Of a stretch of DNA of 64,000 nt, positions 56,787 through 64,000 are shown in pieces. Positions within the stretch are counted from its first letter, which is position 1, and every line of letters begins with the position of its first letter. The DNA comes from Roseibium salinum (GTDB lineage Bacteria > Pseudomonadota > Alphaproteobacteria > Rhizobiales > Stappiaceae). Under the pieces are notes generated by a model, which saw only the letters and a program-made list of their open reading frames with translations, was not told where the DNA came from and searched no databases. The position numbers and the translations under genes are program-made. The DNA lies in contig NZ_JAPEVI010000002.1 of NCBI RefSeq assembly GCF_026240905.1, forward strand, positions 376,977-440,976, written 5' to 3'.

Positions 56787-58757
56787 TCATACCATGAGAA
56801 GTAACAGGACGGTCACGAGCGTACCGGCCGCCATAAGGGTGTAGTAGTGATGCGAGAGCCCGCTCTGCAGCCGCCGCGCATCCTCGCCGCCGAGACCGAC
56901 CAGCTGCGCGGTGCCCTCGGGCAGTCCGTCGGTCAGGAACTCACCGATCCCGTCGCCTGCCCGGCAGATTTCCCCCGTCGCCGCAGCCAGCAACCCGACG
57001 CAACGGTCGACAATGCGTTCATCCGCGTACGCAAGCCATGCGGACAGGTGCGCCGCTGAATGGCGGACAGCGCTTTCGATGGCCCATCCGTCGGCCCGCC
57101 GCAAGCCATTGGAGGCAAGACCGGCAGCGCGGGCGATGCCGCGTGGGCCCGCGTCGATTGCGGTGTCGTCAAACCGTGCCGCGGCTTGGGCCAGGCCGTT
57201 GAAGGGCCGCACGATTGCCGCCTCGATCAACGCCGGAAGGCCGAGCCAGTTCGACTGCCGGGCGGCCGGACCCGTCATCCCGAGGCTCGGCCACTGGCGG
57301 CCAAGTCCGGCGCCGGCAAACAGTCCGATGGCAACGAGGATCAGTGAAGCCGTCAATCCGGCGGGGCGTATCTGCGGAACCTTCATGCCAGGGAGCGCCG
57401 AAAGGACGGAGCGTGCCTCCGGCAGCCACAACAGGCAGAGCACGAGTGTAAACGCCGATAGCAGGCCCAGAGCGGCGAGTTCCGCGCGTGACGGCAGGCC
57501 GCTGCCCCTGCTCCTTGCGGTGGCGCCAAGGGCGAGCATTTGAAACCTGGCGGCATAGGCTGCGCTCAGCGCGCCGGCCAGCATCGTACCGGCCGCCGCC
57601 CACAGGCTCGCGTGCTCGGCGGCGGCCACCACCAGTTCCTTGGTCCATGCACCGCCAAGCGGCGGAACTCCGGCAAGGGCGAGCGTACCGGTCGCGGTCA
57701 GGGCCGCCGCCAGGGGGAGCGCGCGCCCGAAGCCCATCAGCTGCAGCAGGTAGGAATGCGCTCTCTTGCCGGCAACGCCCGCCGACAGGAACAGGAGCGC
57801 CTTGAACCCGGCATGGGCGACGAGATGAGCCAGTGCCGCACCCGGATACCCTGCCCCGACAGCCACGAACATCAGCCCGTACTGCGCGGAGGTGGAAGCG
57901 GCCAGCAGCTTTTTTGCATGCAACTGCAGAACCGCGACGATACCGCCACACAACGCAGTCACGAGGCCGATCCCGATGGCGGCCGCGCCGAAGCCGGGCA
58001 CTTCGGCCAGGTACGGATGGAGCCTGACGAGCAGGAAGGCGCCGGCGGCCACCATCGTTGCGGCATGCAGAAGCGCCGAGACCGAGGTGGGCCCCTGCAT
58101 CGCCCGGAACAGCCAGGGTGAAAACGGCACCTGACCGGATTTCGCGCTTGCCGCCAGAAGGACGCCAAAGGCCAGGATCTCGACATGCGGCGAGCGCATC
58201 AAGGCAATGCTGTCGAAGCTGAAGGAGCCGACCGCGGCATAGACAGACATTGCTGCCAGGAAGAGGCCGAGGTCGCCGAGCTGGGTCGCGACGAAGGCAT
58301 ACCGGCCGCCGGACGGTGCTTGCCTTTCGCGCCATTCGTGCCCGATCAGGGCCCAGGAGCAGGCCCCGACGATCTCCCATCCGATGAGGAGCGTCAGGAA
58401 ATCGGCCGCGACGACGAGCAGCTCCATGCCGGCCACGAACAGCAGCAGAAGCGCCATGAGCCGGCTCAGGCCCTGCTTCTCCTCGTGATAAGCGGCGAAC
58501 AGCAGGACAGGGAGCGCAATTGTCGGCACGAGCACGGCCATGACCGCCGATGCGGGCGGAAGGGCCGCCGTCAGGATCAGCGCTTCGCTCCATTCCACGC
58601 GCCCGCTCCACCCGCCGGCCGCCGCCAAAGCTGCGCTCAGCAGCGTCACTGCCGTCAGGCCGCAGGCGGAAGCCGCAAGCACGGGGCGCGCCCGGATGCC
58701 GGACAGGAAGACGACCAGTCCGCCGAGGGCGGGCAGAAGGGGAAGCAGCCAGATCAT
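56787..58757 (-). CDS. nuoL: NuoL-like antiporter subunit
   Basis: A 656-residue membrane protein, somewhat longer than E. coli NuoL (613). The first antiporter half is well kept: E128 in GWEIVGACSWALIGHEW, D162 in QLGDLGLFL, K206 in ASAKSGQVPFSPWL and MQGPTSVSALLHAATMVAAGAFLL. The C-terminal part with the lateral-helix region diverges but ends in a membrane helix (LMAAGTLVTVLLLLMV). Conservation of the ion path suggests that this subunit still moves protons (or Na+). Its start overlaps the nuoK stop by one base. Confidence 0.9.
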   Translation of the reverse strand: MIWLLPLLPALGGLVVFLSGIRARPVLAASACGLTAVTLLSAALAAAGGWSGRVEWSEALILTAALPPASAVMAVLVPTIALPVLLFAAYHEEKQGLSRLMALLLLFVAGMELLVVAADFLTLLIGWEIVGACSWALIGHEWRERQAPSGGRYAFVATQLGDLGLFLAAMSVYAAVGSFSFDSIALMRSPHVEILAFGVLLAASAKSGQVPFSPWLFRAMQGPTSVSALLHAATMVAAGAFLLVRLHPYLAEVPGFGAAAIGIGLVTALCGGIVAVLQLHAKKLLAASTSAQYGLMFVAVGAGYPGAALAHLVAHAGFKALLFLSAGVAGKRAHSYLLQLMGFGRALPLAAALTATGTLALAGVPPLGGAWTKELVVAAAEHASLWAAAGTMLAGALSAAYAARFQMLALGATARSRGSGLPSRAELAALGLLSAFTLVLCLLWLPEARSVLSALPGMKVPQIRPAGLTASLILVAIGLFAGAGLGRQWPSLGMTGPAARQSNWLGLPALIEAAIVRPFNGLAQAAARFDDTAIDAGPRGIARAAGLASNGLRRADGWAIESAVRHSAAHLSAWLAYADERIVDRCVGLLAAATGEICRAGDGIGEFLTDGLPEGTAQLVGLGGEDARRLQSGLSHHYYTLMAAGTLVTVLLLLMV

Positions 58758-59062
58758 CAGTTCTTCAGCGTGGTCAGGCTTTCGGTGACATCGGCCTGCC
58801 TTTTCCGGTAGACGGCGGTGACGAGCGCGAAGCCTATGGCCATGTCGACCGCCATGACCGCCATGACGATGATGGCAAGCAGTTGTCCGGTCGGCGCGCC
58901 GGCTAGGGAAAAGGACCAGAACCCGATCGAGGCCAGCAGCACTCCGTTCAGCATGAGTTCCAGCCCCATCATCAGCATGACGAACGACTGTTGCGACAGG
59001 GCGCCGTAAAGTCCTATGCCGATCAGGGCTGCTGCGGTGAGGAGCACGGTCTCAAGGGTCAT
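58757..59062 (-). CDS. nuoK: NuoK-like subunit
   Basis: A 101-residue protein with three membrane helices, the normal NuoK size. The first buried glutamate is kept (E35 in MGLELMLNGV). The second (E72 in E. coli) is aspartate (D73 in MAVDMAIGFALV). It belongs to the E-channel beside NuoJ and NuoA. It lies 12 bases after nuoJ. Confidence 0.9.
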   Translation of the reverse strand: MTLETVLLTAAALIGIGLYGALSQQSFVMLMMGLELMLNGVLLASIGFWSFSLAGAPTGQLLAIIVMAVMAVDMAIGFALVTAVYRKRQADVTESLTTLKN

Positions 59063-59074
59063 GGTTTCTCCGCT

Positions 59075-59674
59075 TCAGTGGTGGTGGTGGTGGCCTGCGC
59101 CGTCCGCCGGCCGCCTGCCGGCCGGCTCGCCGCCCGGTTCAAGCGGAGGCGGCACGCTGGCCTCGTCGGCCGGACCGAAGCGGCCGGCCCGGCTGGACAG
59201 CACGACTGCGCCGATCATCGTGGCGAGCAGCGTCACACCCGCCGTCTCGAAGATCAGCATCGAGGCGCCGAGAAGTTCGATGCCGAGCTCGTGAATCACG
59301 GGACGCTGCGGGTCGACGGGATCGGTCGGAAGCCGGCTCAGCAGGAGCGCCAGCGTCAGTCCGGCAAAGGCAACGATGCCGGCGCCAATCGAGATTCGGT
59401 GCTGATGGACCATCATCATCGGATTGAGACCGGCCGGGTTCATCATGAACATCACCATGAACAGGGCCATCACCATCATCTCGACGGCCATCATGAACAC
59501 CGTGGCGATGCCGATATAGGGCGCGGCGAGCATCACCATCATCAGTCCGGCGGCGATAAACGACGTAAGCAGAAGGAAGGACGCGCGCACCATGGAGTCG
59601 GTTGCGAAGACGCGCCAGCCGGAGACGATTGCGATCGCCGAAAGAATGACGAAAAGAATATCGCTCAGCCCCAT
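59075..59674 (-). CDS. nuoJ: NuoJ-like subunit with a natural pentahistidine end
   Basis: A 199-residue protein with five membrane helices: ILFVILSAIAIVSGWRVFA, ASFLLLTSFIAAGLMMVMLA, IGIATVFMMAVEMMVMALFMVMFMMN and two more. The frame is open far upstream; ATG 59674 is chosen because it gives the normal start MGLSDILFVILS and a 10-base overlap with nuoH. TM3 is unusually rich in methionine. The protein ends GAGHHHHH, five consecutive histidine codons (CAC), which is natural here and could bind metal. Confidence 0.85.
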   Translation of the reverse strand: MGLSDILFVILSAIAIVSGWRVFATDSMVRASFLLLTSFIAAGLMMVMLAAPYIGIATVFMMAVEMMVMALFMVMFMMNPAGLNPMMMVHQHRISIGAGIVAFAGLTLALLLSRLPTDPVDPQRPVIHELGIELLGASMLIFETAGVTLLATMIGAVVLSSRAGRFGPADEASVPPPLEPGGEPAGRRPADGAGHHHHH

Positions 59675-60591
59675 AGCAGCAACTCCGCGCCGACAAGAGC
59701 AAGAACGAGGAAGGAGAGCGGCAGCAGCAGCACCCAGATCAGTTCCAGCATGCGCGCGGGTGTGGTGCGGGCGAAGCTGTTGCCGGCAACGACGAGGAGA
59801 GCCAGCACGGCAGCCGACTTCAGCGCCAGCCAGTGGAGACCCGGCAGAACGGGACCGAGATAACCGCCGAGGAAGACGGTGGCCGCCATGACCGAAACCG
59901 ACACCAGCATGGCAAGCCGTGCCAACTGCCAGGTGGCGTAATGGGCGCCTGACGCCTCGGACGCGGTGCCGCCGGCAAGATCGGCGGAATCCGCATAATC
60001 CAGCGGGCCGCGGAGGGACATCGACAGCCCCACCAGCATGAACAGCAGGAACCCCGGCGGTTGCCGGACAATGTTCCACACACTCTCGTCCTGGGACCTG
60101 ACGATTGCAGCGATCGACAGGGATTCTGCCGGCAGAGCGGCCGCAATGAGAACGAACATGCTGATCAAGATCACCGGAAGCGCAACCGCCACGTAACGGT
60201 AGGCGCCCACAAGCGCGAGCGGAGCGTTCGCCGACCAGCCGTGCAGGAAGACGACGATGACGGTCAGCGCCTCGCAGGCGCCCCACAAGACGATCCCGGA
60301 CTCGAAATCGGCAGCCACAATGCCGGGCGCAAGCGGAACCACGCTCAGCCCGAGTGCCGCCAGAGAAAAATAGAAAACGGGGGCAAGCCGCCAGTTCAGG
60401 AGATCCGGCCTCTCCGTTGTCGTCGTCTGACGCAGCAGCTGCGCGGCGCCCTCCGCCAGGGGAGCCATAACGACATTGCCCTGCGGATTGCCGGCAATCG
60501 CCGCCCTGTGCGCACGGTCCATGACCGCTGCAAGCCAGCTTCCTGCACCCAGCAGCAGGAAGATGCACAGGATGGCGATCGCCTGGCTCAT
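59665..60591 (-). CDS. nuoH: NuoH-like subunit with a degenerate quinone-site region
   Basis: A 308-residue protein with about eight helices. ATG 60591 is preferred over an upstream ATG because it gives MSQAIAILCIFLLLG and a four-base overlap with the preceding gene. In ordinary NuoH the first cytoplasmic loop carries a GPNRVGP-type motif that lines the quinone chamber; here the stretch is DRAHRAAIAGNPQGNVVMAPLAEG. The conserved acidic loop EAESELVAGYN is replaced by DSADLAGGTASEASG. The later VFLGGYLGP helix is kept. So the membrane fold is intact, while the quinone/redox junction has diverged strongly. Confidence 0.85.
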   Translation of the reverse strand: MSQAIAILCIFLLLGAGSWLAAVMDRAHRAAIAGNPQGNVVMAPLAEGAAQLLRQTTTTERPDLLNWRLAPVFYFSLAALGLSVVPLAPGIVAADFESGIVLWGACEALTVIVVFLHGWSANAPLALVGAYRYVAVALPVILISMFVLIAAALPAESLSIAAIVRSQDESVWNIVRQPPGFLLFMLVGLSMSLRGPLDYADSADLAGGTASEASGAHYATWQLARLAMLVSVSVMAATVFLGGYLGPVLPGLHWLALKSAAVLALLVVAGNSFARTTPARMLELIWVLLLPLSFLVLALVGAELLLWG

Positions 60592-61567
60592 CCCGCGCCC
60601 CCGTGATCGTGTGCGTGCCCCTCGCCTGCCTCTTCGCGGTGCTCCACCGGGCACATCGGTTCGAGCGTCGATGCCGGCAGACTGTTGATGAGCAGCAGCG
60701 CTTCGTTCCACTCCAGTCCGGGAAGCAGGTCCGCAAGGCGCGGCAGATCACCGGTGGGTACGTCAACAGCTTTTCCGCCGAAACGGCTCCGAACGTCCGT
60801 CCCGCCGATGGCTCCCAGGTTCCCGGGAAGCGCGAAGGATACATTGCGGCCGCTTCGGCCTGAGCGGCCTGGTTTCATGCCCGGCATCCCGAGCAGATGT
60901 AACAGTCTGCGGCGGACTGCCGTTGCCTCTTCGTCGGTTTCCTTTTCGCGATAGGGCGGCCGGCGGACCCTTGCTGTCTGGATGACGTCGCCCTGCAGCG
61001 TGAGCTCGAGCTTCAATCCGGGGGAAGGATTGGCAATAAGGGCCCGTATTCACAGGTGCACTGGTCCAGTGCCAGTCCGTCACGGAGGTCGTCGCCGGTC
61101 ATTGCCATCGGACGGCCGTAGGGCTTTCCGCCCATCATGCCCTCACCGCCCTGGCCGTGTTCTCCCTTTCCGCGCCACGGATGCGCCGGCTTGTCGGGAA
61201 GGAGATCCGGTTCGCTGGTCTCCTCGCCTGAAACGAGCCTGCGCCATACGTCCAGGATCGCATCACGGGCTTCGTCGATTGATGCGACGACGAGCGGATC
61301 GGCGAACCCGTCAATCGGGTCGCTGCCCCACCAGAGGGTTCTGCGGGGATGGGGCAACTGATCGTGCAGCCGGCACAAATCCTCATGGTCTTCCTTGCGG
61401 ATCTTACCGGCAACGAGCAGGATCGGAGCGTGGCGGGCAGTGGATACAAACCGGAACCGACCAAGCGAGGCCAGGGCGGCAACGCGGCCGGCGCCGTTCT
61501 CGCCGATTGCCGGAAAGACGCAGGCCGGTGCGGCCGCCGCAAGGCGGCGGAGAAGCCTCATTGCCAT
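60588..61567 (-). pseudogene. NuoB-like protein lacking cluster cysteines, split by an apparent frameshift
   Basis: The first frame (ATG 61567 to TGA at 61013) reads MAMRLLRRLAAAAPACVFPAIG, then FRFVSTARHAPILLVAGKIRKEDHEDLCRLHDQLPHPR and LWWGSDP. This follows the NuoB fold, but the paired cysteines and the GSC and PGCPP cysteines that hold cluster N2 are absent. It ends EYGPLLPILPPD. The following frame, open to 60588, continues LKLELTLQGDVIQTARVRRPPYREKE. One added base in the G run 61020-61024 would join them as LLPILPPGLKLELTLQGDV, giving one protein of about 326 residues that ends GHAHDHGGAG. The second part may be a relic of a NuoD-like start. The alternative is two coupled genes with a TTG start at 61016. 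Confidence 0.6.
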
Positions 61568-61911
61568 TTGAAGATTCCTTCTCGCCAGCCATACAGAATG
61601 CCGACGGAGAGAATGGCGAGGAACATGCCCATCTCGACCATCGCCTTTATCCCTTCGGCGACAAAGACCACGGCCCACGGATACATGAACATCATCTCCA
61701 TCTCGAAGGCGATGAAGAGCAAGGTCATGGAATAGTAGCGCACATGGTAACGCTGCCAGGCGTGGGTATTAGGTGTGGCTCCACCCAGGAAAGGCACCTT
61801 CTGCGGTTCACTCGCCCGGCCCTTGGACATCCGCATGCCCCAGAGCTGCAGCAGACCGGCGGTCGCGGCAGCAAGAACGGTGACGGCGAGCGCGCCGATC
61901 AGGGGTTCCAT
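61558..61911 (-). CDS. nuoA: NuoA-like subunit
   Basis: A 117-residue protein with three membrane helices. The second half is clearly NuoA: RYHVRYYSMTLLFIAFEMEMMFMYPWAVVF. The loop motif PYESG, which contacts the quinone chamber in normal NuoA, reads PFLGG. The ATG at 61911 has a GGAGG site; an upstream TTG is not needed. It is the first gene of the operon, 24 bases after a perfect EcfG-type promoter. Confidence 0.88.
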   Translation of the reverse strand: MEPLIGALAVTVLAAATAGLLQLWGMRMSKGRASEPQKVPFLGGATPNTHAWQRYHVRYYSMTLLFIAFEMEMMFMYPWAVVFVAEGIKAMVEMGMFLAILSVGILYGWREGIFKWQ

Positions 61912-61934
61912 GCGTCCTCCCTTCAAAGCCTCCT

Positions 61935-61959
61935 AACGCGCCAATTCCGGGAATGTTCC
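61935..61959 (-). promoter_or_regulatory. EcfG-type promoter (perfect match) before the complex I-like operon
   Basis: On the minus strand GGAAC (61959-61955), 16 bases, CGTT (61938-61935), ending 23 bases before the nuoA start. All nine consensus bases match at standard spacing. Confidence 0.72.
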
Positions 61960-62191
61960 GGGACTTCGCGCGGCGCTCTGGAGGATGCTTGGGATCTGGG
62001 GACGAACTGCGAGCAATACATCGCTCAAAGGCAGGCCGGCCGGCGGTCTCGGAGACCGGCCCGTCAGGATCGGGTGGGACAAACAGGTGCCGCGCCGTGT
62101 CTCAGCAGCAGCGGGCCGACCGGAGTTCACCTCGGTCGCCACACCGCGGCGGCGAGCCGGCCCGTCAACCTGCATTTTATGAGCCCGCGCC

Positions 62192-62953
62192 CTAAAGCGT
62201 GACGGACCCGCTATCGCTGTCCTCAACCGGCGCTTTCTCCAGATGCCAGCGGACAAATTCGCGAATGAACTCGCTGGGGTTCTCGAGGAAGGAGCGCAGA
62301 ATGATCTTGGTCGATCCCACGGCGTTTGCAATCTCGGAATAGTGCACTCTGCGCTTTTCGGAGTTACCGACCGATCTCAGCAGCTTGGTTACGGTTTCAT
62401 TGATGGCGGCGTCTGCTTTCTGGTTTGCCTCCGCCAGCTTGTCCGTTGCGACCGCACGATAGCTGCGTCTGTCCTGGGTCACGCGCGGCGCAATAGGGTC
62501 CTCGGCTTCCGAGACGATATCGCGGAGCTCGCGCGATAGATCTCTCAGTTCACGCCCCGCGTCCCCATAATCGGGCCGGCGTTCGATGACCGAGCTGGCA
62601 CGCGCAAATACGGCGGCAAGGCAGTCGATGCGGTATTCAGGAAGCAGCAAGTTGTTACATTCAAAACTGCCCGCCTGTATCATCCGCGCGACACCACGGG
62701 TGATCTGATCGTCGTAATCATATACCGTGCTCAAGTCGGGATCCCGCTCTTCATCCGGAATGGTGCCCGTATACGAGGGCGACTCCGGTTCGGGTGCGGG
62801 TTCGGGGTCCGCTTCAGGGTCCGGCGGAGCGGTTTGTGCGAGGATAATGTAGCCGTCCCACATGTCGGCCCTGGCAGGCAGGGACGACGCCGCAGCGAAT
62901 TGCCCGGCCAGAGCGGCGGCAACCAGCAATTCCAAGTATCTCGTTTTCAACAT
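62192..62953 (-). CDS. Secreted hypothetical protein
   Basis: A 253-residue protein with a signal peptide (MLKTRYLELLVAAALAGQFAAASSLPARA, cleavage near 29). A Pro/Glu/Asp-rich linker follows (PDPEADPEPAPEPESPSY), and then a helical domain with one cysteine pair (FECNNLLLPEYRIDCLAAVFARASSVIERR). ATG 62953 is chosen over an upstream TTG because of the AAGGGGAAGGG site. No family is recognised. It is transcribed toward the nuo-like operon, with a 280-base gap to nuoA that holds that operon's promoter and nothing else I can name. Confidence 0.75.
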   Translation of the reverse strand: MLKTRYLELLVAAALAGQFAAASSLPARADMWDGYIILAQTAPPDPEADPEPAPEPESPSYTGTIPDEERDPDLSTVYDYDDQITRGVARMIQAGSFECNNLLLPEYRIDCLAAVFARASSVIERRPDYGDAGRELRDLSRELRDIVSEAEDPIAPRVTQDRRSYRAVATDKLAEANQKADAAINETVTKLLRSVGNSEKRRVHYSEIANAVGSTKIILRSFLENPSEFIREFVRWHLEKAPVEDSDSGSVTL

Positions 62954-63305
62954 GCCCTTCCCCTTCAAAAAAGAAGATAAAAATAGTCAGATTTCCAGAT
63001 AAATACATCCGTTTCAACAATCAGTTTTCTTCACAAAAATTCCATCAATCAAAGCAGATCATAAACAATACGGATCGTGCAGAATATATAGAAGCACGTG
63101 GTTTAAACGTTCCTTGTGAATGACACCCCACCGGCATCACATTTGTTATGATAAAGTTATAGCAACATTCTTTGGATTTAAAAATAGAAGCACAACAAAA
63201 ATTTCCTCTGCGGCACTCCCGGCCGCGCAGGCTCCCTCGGCTTGCTGCACAGCAGATTGGCGAATGCAGTCGCCGCGTGCAAATGTGCAGGTTGCGTGCG
63301 GGTAC
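62954..63305. other. AT-rich intergenic region
   Basis: This 352-base stretch is clearly richer in A and T than its surroundings, especially 62969-63200. It must hold the promoter of the secreted protein. GGAAC occurs on the minus strand near 63109-63113, but no matching -10 element lies at the right distance. No gene or repeat was seen. Confidence 0.5.
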
Positions 63306-64000
63306 CTATTCCGAAAGACCGTATGCCTGCCTCAGCCCGCGTTGGGTCTGCGGCCCGAATTGCCCGTCGATGGTGCCGGTGTAGAAGGAACGCTCGGCCA
63401 GTTTCCTTTGCAGGGACCGGCGTGTCGACACCTTGAACATGTCCGGATTGTCGGAAAGCTGTCCCAGCACTTCCTCGTTGCCTGATCTCAGCGCACGATA
63501 GAGATACTCCGCCGCGTCGTCCGGCTGCTTGCCATCCACGATGCCGTCGTCGATCAGCGCCGCGTAGTTGAACATCGCCTCGGGGTGGCGCAGGTCGGCG
63601 GCCTTGCCGAAAAACTCGATTGCCTTCTTCGGATCGCGGGTGATGCCCAGACCGCCCTGAAAATGCAGAAATCCGAGATCGTTGATGGCGTCCGCAAATC
63701 CCGCGTCCGCCGACTTGCGGAAGAGCGTGAGGGCTTTTTCCACGTCCTGATCGACGCCGATGCCCCGCTCATACATGCGCGCCAGTTCGAACATGGCTTC
63801 CGGGTCTCCGTCCTCGGCAGCTTTCTCAAGCAGGGCTGCCGCCTGGGACGGATCGAAACGGTCGCCTTCGGGATTGAGACGCATATAGGCAAGCCCCTTG
63901 AGGGCCCTGCTGTCGCCTTCCCGCGCAGCGACCTGCAATACCTGTTCCTGGTCGACTTCCAGCCGGCTCCAGGCATTCTTGCGATCGGCGGATTCCAGCC
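63306..64000 (-). CDS. Sel1-repeat protein with a C-terminal peptidoglycan-binding-like domain, partial
   Basis: The frame is open from the window edge to a TAG at 63306; the N-terminus lies outside. The visible 230 residues hold several Sel1 repeats: ALLEKAAEDGDPEAMFELARMYERGIGVDQD, ALTLFRKSADAGFADAINDLGFLHFQGG and AIEFFGKAADLRHPEAMFNYAALIDDG. The end, LQRKLAERSFYTGTIDGQFGPQTQRGLRQAYGL, matches a PG_binding_1 domain. Sel1 proteins act as protein scaffolds. The cell-wall domain suggests a periplasmic place, but the signal sequence cannot be seen. Confidence 0.85.
   Translation of the reverse strand, partial: LESADRKNAWSRLEVDQEQVLQVAAREGDSRALKGLAYMRLNPEGDRFDPSQAAALLEKAAEDGDPEAMFELARMYERGIGVDQDVEKALTLFRKSADAGFADAINDLGFLHFQGGLGITRDPKKAIEFFGKAADLRHPEAMFNYAALIDDGIVDGKQPDDAAEYLYRALRSGNEEVLGQLSDNPDMFKVSTRRSLQRKLAERSFYTGTIDGQFGPQTQRGLRQAYGLSE

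Noticed and set aside
59075..59092. Five CAC codons at the end of nuoJ as a cloning-tag artefact
   Set aside because: The gene sits in an uninterrupted operon with no vector sequence, so the histidine run is taken as natural.

Overview
The window looks like a chromosomal segment of a high-GC alphaproteobacterium, most likely a Hyphomicrobiales (Rhizobiales) member with a life style like Stappiaceae or Rhizobiaceae. The grounds are the many solute-binding-protein transporters for sugars and peptide-like solutes, an agp/mel-type alpha-galactoside locus, a TctCBA carrier, dispersed palindromic repeats and EcfG-type (general stress response) promoters. The genus cannot be told from this sequence alone.

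0-7 kb: a catabolic locus for a small amine- or polyamine-like solute. It has a PotABCD-type ABC transporter, a class III aminotransferase and a beta-keto acid cleavage enzyme cut by the window edge, with a divergent LysR regulator. 7-22 kb: a carbohydrate locus on the minus strand. It encodes a GH105-type hydrolase, a two-domain HAD protein, a complete Opp/Dpp-type ABC transporter (SBP, two permeases, two ATPases), a PHP-domain metallohydrolase, a GH38 alpha-mannosidase and a LacI regulator. Six TGAAAATATTTTCA-like palindromes lie before the transporter, the mannosidase and lacI itself, which ties the locus into one regulon. 22-27 kb: a GntR/FCD regulator diverges from a 5-dehydro-4-deoxyglucarate dehydratase and a TctCBA tripartite carrier, suggesting sugar-acid (glucarate/galactarate) use. 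27-28 kb: a ParDE toxin-antitoxin pair.

28-42 kb: an alpha-galactoside-type locus (AraC/MelR-like regulator, family 5 SBP, two permeases, fused double ATPase, GH4 enzyme). The SBP gene is interrupted by an in-frame TAG. Next come a flavin-dependent halogenase-like gene with a GFA-family gene, an IS110-family element seated between two inverted REP-like repeats, and a second GH4 gene with its own AraC regulator. Two copies of a palindromic intergenic element (6902-7113 and 36467-36714) have exchanged outer arms.

42.9-62 kb: a block that appears to be a general-stress-response island. An RND pump, a small membrane protein, an SDR, a CDF transporter with a lipoprotein, a membrane-anchored unknown, a YciF-type protein, CuZn superoxide dismutase and a BON protein sit here, most of them behind GGAAC-N16-CGTT-like promoters. 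The block ends with a complex I-like operon (nuoA, nuoB-like, H, J, K, L, M, N) that also has a perfect GGAAC-N16-CGTT promoter. This operon has no nuoC, E, F, G or I and no intact nuoD. Its NuoB-like protein lacks the cluster-binding cysteines, and its NuoH has lost the usual quinone-site loop motifs. It is the strongest candidate here for an undescribed system: a stress-induced, redox-subunit-free membrane arm. Two genes of this operon carry single-base frameshifts at C/G runs, so sequence quality must be checked. The last 2 kb hold a secreted unknown and a Sel1-repeat protein cut by the window edge.

No tRNA, rRNA or CRISPR array was seen.
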